Positions 6,553 through 8,870 of a stretch of 8,870 nucleotides of DNA are shown piece by piece. Every line of letters starts with the position of its first letter. Positions within the stretch are counted from its first letter, which is position 1. A model generated the notes under the pieces. It did not search any database, had not been told where the DNA came from, and worked only from the letters and a program-made list of their open reading frames with translations. Origin of the DNA: Clostridia bacterium (GTDB lineage Bacteria; Bacillota_A; Clostridia; Oscillospirales; CAG-272); assembly GCA_017445115.1 (NCBI GenBank), contig JAFSUU010000118.1:1-8870 (forward strand), read 5' to 3'. The translations under genes and the position numbers were made by a program.

Positions 6553-7191
6553 ATGCAGATCAGGAAAGACGGTATAACAGAATTGGGAAAACTGCTTGAT
6601 GACGCGATCAAATTCGCGACAGACGCTCACGCCGGACAGATGAGGAAGGTCGGCAAAAAGCCATACATAATTCATCCTATGGAAGCGGCGGCGATCGCCG
6701 GCGCGCTGACAAATGACGATGAGATCATAGCGGCGGCGATCCTTCACGACGTTGCGGAGGACACGGCGTATTCGCTCGAAGACATAAGAGAGCGCTTCGG
6801 AAAAAGGGTTGCCGGCCTCGTTTCGACCGAGACTGAAGACAAAAGAGTGGGACAGTCCAAGTCAGACACGTGGAAAGTTCGCAAAGAAGAAACTCTTGCA
6901 AAGCTCAAGAGCACTTGCGACGAGGGCGTTAAGATCATGTGGATCGCCGACAAGCTCTCGAACATACGCTCATATTACGCGGGCGTGCTCGCCGAAGGAG
7001 ACGCTTTCTTTGACAGATTCAATCAAAAAGACAAGAAGATGCACGAATGGTATTACCGCGAGATACTCGACGGGACGTCGTCTTTTTGCAAGACGGCTCA
7101 ATACATCGAGCTTGAGCATCTGGTAAACGCGGTATTCTGCAGGACGTGGGTACCGAACAACAGCGCAAAAGAGGAGAAGCAAAATGGATAA
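6553..7191 (+). CDS. Stand-alone RelA/SpoT-type HD hydrolase (small alarmone hydrolase-like)
   Basis: A 212-residue protein consisting of one HD domain like the hydrolase half of RelA/SpoT and like MESH1-type small alarmone hydrolases, which remove the 3'-pyrophosphate of (p)ppGpp using Mn2+. All recognisable active-site residues are present: AHAGQMRK (24-32), H41 in PYIIHP, H65-D66 and E69-D70 in ILHDVAEDT, and D133 and N137 in ADKLSNI. No synthetase, TGS or ACT domain follows; the last 40 residues are helical and polar. An in-frame TAA at 6550 precludes an upstream extension, and the next ATG, at residue 30, would cut the conserved region, so 6553 is the start. The neighbouring STAS-kinase gene overlaps its end by 8 bp. 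Related HD proteins may act on other nucleotides, such as NADPH, so the alarmone is the likely but unproven substrate. Confidence 0.85.
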   Translation: MQIRKDGITELGKLLDDAIKFATDAHAGQMRKVGKKPYIIHPMEAAAIAGALTNDDEIIAAAILHDVAEDTAYSLEDIRERFGKRVAGLVSTETEDKRVGQSKSDTWKVRKEETLAKLKSTCDEGVKIMWIADKLSNIRSYYAGVLAEGDAFFDRFNQKDKKMHEWYYREILDGTSSFCKTAQYIELEHLVNAVFCRTWVPNNSAKEEKQNG

Positions 7192-8347
7192 CGTAAAATC
7201 AAGGATCGAGAACGGGGTCCGCATAATCAGCCTGTCCGGGAAAATAGACTCAATGAACGCGCCGCAGATAGAAGCGGCGATCAACGCGGAGCCGATGGAC
7301 GGCGCGACGTCGACCGTCATCGACGCAGAGGATCTTTTATACGTATCGAGCGCCGGGCTCAGAGTTTTCCTTCGTATGAGAAAGCGCGATCCGGATATGA
7401 AGATCATCAACGTCTCAAACGACGTTTACGACATATTCGACATTACGGGTTTCACCGAGATGCTCGACATTGAAAAGGCTTACCGCCGCGTCTCCGTCGA
7501 AGGCTGCGAGGTGATCGGTCAGGGCGCGAACGGCATGGTATACCGCATCGATCCCGAGACGATAATCAAGGTTTACCGCGATCCGGACTCTCTGCCCGAC
7601 ATCAAGCGGGAGCGCGAGCTTGCGCGCCGCGCGTTCGTGCTCGGAATTCCGACGGCTATTCCCTACGACGTCGTCAAGGTTGGCGACGGCTACGGCTCGG
7701 TATTTGAGCTTCTTAACGCAAAGTCGTTCGCAAAGCTGATCACCGAGGGGCTCGACACGGTCGATCACGTTGTAAAGATGTACATAGATCTGCTCAAGAA
7801 GATCCACTCGACCGAGGTAAAGCCCGACGATATGCCGTCTATGAAAGACGTCGCTCTCCGCTGGGCTGACGCGTCGGCGAAGCATCTGCCGGAAGCGTAC
7901 GGCGCGAAGCTGAGGTCGCTCGTCGATTCCGTTCCCGACGACCTTCACATGATGCACGGCGACTATCACGTCAAGAACGTGATGCTTCAGGACGGTGAGG
8001 CGCTCCTTATCGATATGGACACGATCTGCCACGGTCATCCCGTCTTTGAACTCGCGTCGATGTTCAACGCTTACCGCGGTTTCTCCGAGGTCGATCATGA
8101 AGTCGTAAAGAGATTCCTCGGGATCGATTACGAGACGACGTGCGAGATCTGGGACAAGTCGCTCCGTCTCTACCTCGGCACCGACGACGAGGCGAAGATC
8201 GCCGAGGTCGAGAAAAAGGCGATGCTCGCCGGATTCATGCGTCTCTATCGCCGCGCTATCCGCAAGAACGACTCCGAAGCGACGATCAACGGCTTCCGCG
8301 ACCGACTTATGTCTCTTATCGACGAGGTCGACAGCTTGGTGTTTTAA
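7184..8347 (+). CDS. STAS domain fused to an aminoglycoside-phosphotransferase-like kinase
   Basis: A 387-residue two-domain protein. Residues 1-100 form a STAS domain like anti-sigma-factor antagonists (SpoIIAA/RsbV). They include GKIDSMNAPQIE and LLYVSSAGLRVFL, where S55 or S56 matches the serine that partner kinases phosphorylate. Residues 103-387 resemble the APH/choline kinase fold: a glycine-rich loop IGQGANGMVY (111-120), a candidate ATP-binding lysine K129 in IIKVYR, the catalytic loop HGDYHVKN (D260, N265), and the metal-binding LIDMDT (D277/D279). The kinase part recalls the Fibrobacter-type paralogous family TIGR02172 (from memory). GAGGAG lies a few bases before the ATG. The start overlaps the HD gene by 8 bp (ATGGATAA), so the two are translationally coupled. 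Soluble, no membrane segment. The kinase substrate is unknown; antibiotic resistance is not implied. Confidence 0.85.
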   Translation: MDNVKSRIENGVRIISLSGKIDSMNAPQIEAAINAEPMDGATSTVIDAEDLLYVSSAGLRVFLRMRKRDPDMKIINVSNDVYDIFDITGFTEMLDIEKAYRRVSVEGCEVIGQGANGMVYRIDPETIIKVYRDPDSLPDIKRERELARRAFVLGIPTAIPYDVVKVGDGYGSVFELLNAKSFAKLITEGLDTVDHVVKMYIDLLKKIHSTEVKPDDMPSMKDVALRWADASAKHLPEAYGAKLRSLVDSVPDDLHMMHGDYHVKNVMLQDGEALLIDMDTICHGHPVFELASMFNAYRGFSEVDHEVVKRFLGIDYETTCEIWDKSLRLYLGTDDEAKIAEVEKKAMLAGFMRLYRRAIRKNDSEATINGFRDRLMSLIDEVDSLVF

Positions 8348-8365
8348 TGAAATGGTGAATTGATA

Positions 8366-8401
8366 TGCGGGGAAAACTTTTTTCAAAAAATTTTCCCCGC
8401 A
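8366..8401 (+). terminator. GC-rich hairpin after the STAS-kinase gene
   Basis: TGCGGGGAAAA at 8366-8376 pairs exactly with TTTTCCCCGCA at 8391-8401. The centre consists of T6-C-A6, which can lengthen the stem by a few A-T pairs. It begins 18 bp after the TAA of the STAS-kinase gene, the place expected for a transcription end. However, no U-tract follows the stem on either strand, so it departs from a canonical intrinsic terminator. It may act as a 3'-end stabilising or processing hairpin, or be a dispersed repeat; similar GGGGAAAACTTTTT hairpins are, from memory, frequent in related clostridial genomes. Confidence 0.5.
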
Positions 8402-8450
8402 CCCCTTTCAAAAACTATAGAAAAATATTTTTATTGTTGACGATTTTTTC
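8402..8450. other. AT-rich spacer, no feature recognised
   Basis: A 49-bp AT-rich stretch between the terminal hairpin and the ATATCAT array. It contains a self-complementary AAAAATATTTTT at 8421-8432 and a TTGACG at 8437-8442 without a matching -10 element downstream. No gene or convincing promoter is seen here. Together with the following repeats it belongs to a 523-bp non-coding tail (8348-8870). Confidence 0.4.
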
Positions 8451-8556
8451 ATCCGACGCATCGCGTCGGATATCATCTGACCGCAGGGCAGATATCATAC
8501 CGGCAGCACCGCTGCCGGTATATCATATTTCAAAGCAAAGATTTGAAATATATCAT
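8451..8556. repeat. Array of four hairpins joined by exact ATATCAT words
   Basis: The word ATATCAT occurs exactly at 8470-8476, 8492-8498, 8520-8526 and 8550-8556. Each copy directly follows a different hairpin: ATCCGACGC/GCGTCGGAT (8451-8471, loop ATC); ATCTGACC/GGGCAGAT with one mismatch (8475-8493, loop GCA); ATACCGGCAGC/GCTGCCGGTAT (8497-8521, loop ACC); and ATATTTCAAA/TTTGAAATAT (8525-8551, 7-nt centre). Stem ends overlap the linker bases, so AT of one hairpin becomes AT of the linker. The stems differ in sequence while the linker is invariant. A degenerate fifth unit may follow (TTTT at 8556-8559, AAAA at 8579-8582). Plus-strand and minus-strand reading frames through this stretch are translations of repeats and not genes. 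Confidence 0.75.
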
Positions 8557-8606
8557 TTTCTGCGCGATAGGTTATTGCAAAACAAGACCACTATAATCAT
8601 AATTAC

Positions 8607-8870
8607 ACCAAACGTGTCATCCTGACACGAACCGGGGGACGCGAGCGTCACACGAGGGGAAGGATCCACCGACTGACGACACGAGGGTACATACCCAAGA
8701 ACCGTATATACGAAGATCCTTCTCCTCGTGAGCCACTTACAGTGTCTCCCGGTACGGATCAGGATGACAAGAGGGTAGGTCTTCGCGGGTCGAGGATGAC
8801 AGTATGGTATAGTGTACTTACAGAGATACAGTGCACGAAAAATCAAAACTGAACAACCAAACGTGTCATC
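8607..8870. repeat. Long imperfect palindrome (TGTCATCCTGA termini) in a 249-bp repeat
   Basis: Three nested complementary blocks form one long foldback: TGTCATCCTGA 8615-8625 with 8759-8769 (exact), ACCGGGGGAC 8631-8640 with 8744-8753 (one G-U), and CACGAGGGGAAGGATC 8651-8666 with 8715-8730 (one G-U). Inside are GGGT/ACCC (8685-8696) and the palindrome CGTATATACG (8703-8712). AGGATGACA recurs at 8793-8801, and a 7-bp hairpin lies at 8812-8836. The 15 bp at 8607-8621 reappear at 8856-8870 as the window ends, so a second copy seems to start there. The termini begin TG and end CA, as in many mobile elements, but no transposase is present. TCATCCTGA...GAAGGATC words are, from memory, a widely dispersed intergenic repeat type. 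Confidence 0.65.

Noticed and set aside
7184..8347. Aminoglycoside resistance gene
   Set aside because: The kinase domain shares the APH fold motifs but is fused to STAS and lacks evident similarity to known resistance enzymes; the fold is used by many non-resistance kinases.
7415..8386. Long minus-strand open frame opposite the STAS-kinase gene
   Set aside because: It is an antisense shadow of a gene with clear STAS and kinase motifs; strong GC and codon bias of the real gene keeps the opposite frame open.
8365..8625. Plus-strand open frame of 86 codons after the STAS-kinase gene
   Set aside because: It covers the terminal hairpin and the ATATCAT array; composition follows the repeats and no protein family is recognised.
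8553..8846. Minus-strand open frame of 97 codons in the right-hand repeat region
   Set aside because: It runs through the long palindrome and hairpins, has no ribosome site or recognisable domain, and its residues simply translate the repeats.

Overview
The window looks like a piece of an uncultured, low-to-moderate GC Bacillota chromosome, most likely class Clostridia (Oscillospirales- or Christensenellales-like). This is inferred from four things: the HPr kinase/phosphorylase, the clostridial style of the MurA catalytic loop, near-consensus sigma-A promoters in AT-rich spacers next to GC-rich coding sequence, and GGAGG-type ribosome binding sites. No rRNA or tRNA gene is present and no species-level call is possible.

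Layout: seven protein genes form two divergent transcription units that share one promoter region at about 6405-6552. Leftward from that region run hprK (HPr kinase/phosphorylase), a GH94-family glycoside phosphorylase, and a DUF3810 membrane protein with an HEMAH zinc-protease-like motif. These three overlap or nearly touch. After a 114-bp gap with its own likely promoter come murA and a 68-residue CxxC protein of the DUF1858 type. Rightward run a stand-alone RelA/SpoT-type HD hydrolase and a gene fusing an N-terminal STAS domain to an aminoglycoside-phosphotransferase-like kinase. Their coding regions overlap by 8 bp.

Both ends of the window are non-coding and rich in repeats. The left end (1-159) carries short hairpins separated by the word TCTTCATT. 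The right end (8348-8870) holds three things in order: a GC-rich hairpin just after the last stop codon, a run of four hairpins joined by exact ATATCAT words, and a long imperfect palindrome whose outermost sequence starts again 249 bp later at the window edge. The two hairpin arrays share one design with different linker words and bracket the whole gene block.

How the genes may work together: HprK sets carbon catabolite control through HPr-Ser phosphorylation, and the GH94 enzyme yields sugar phosphate from a disaccharide without spending ATP, so the hprK-GH94 pair makes sense as a carbon-use unit. MurA starts peptidoglycan synthesis. The rightward pair combines an alarmone-hydrolase-like enzyme with a STAS-kinase fusion and looks like a small regulatory module of unknown input. 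No defence system, prophage, integron or CRISPR was found. The least explained items are the STAS-kinase/HD pair and the three non-coding repeat structures.
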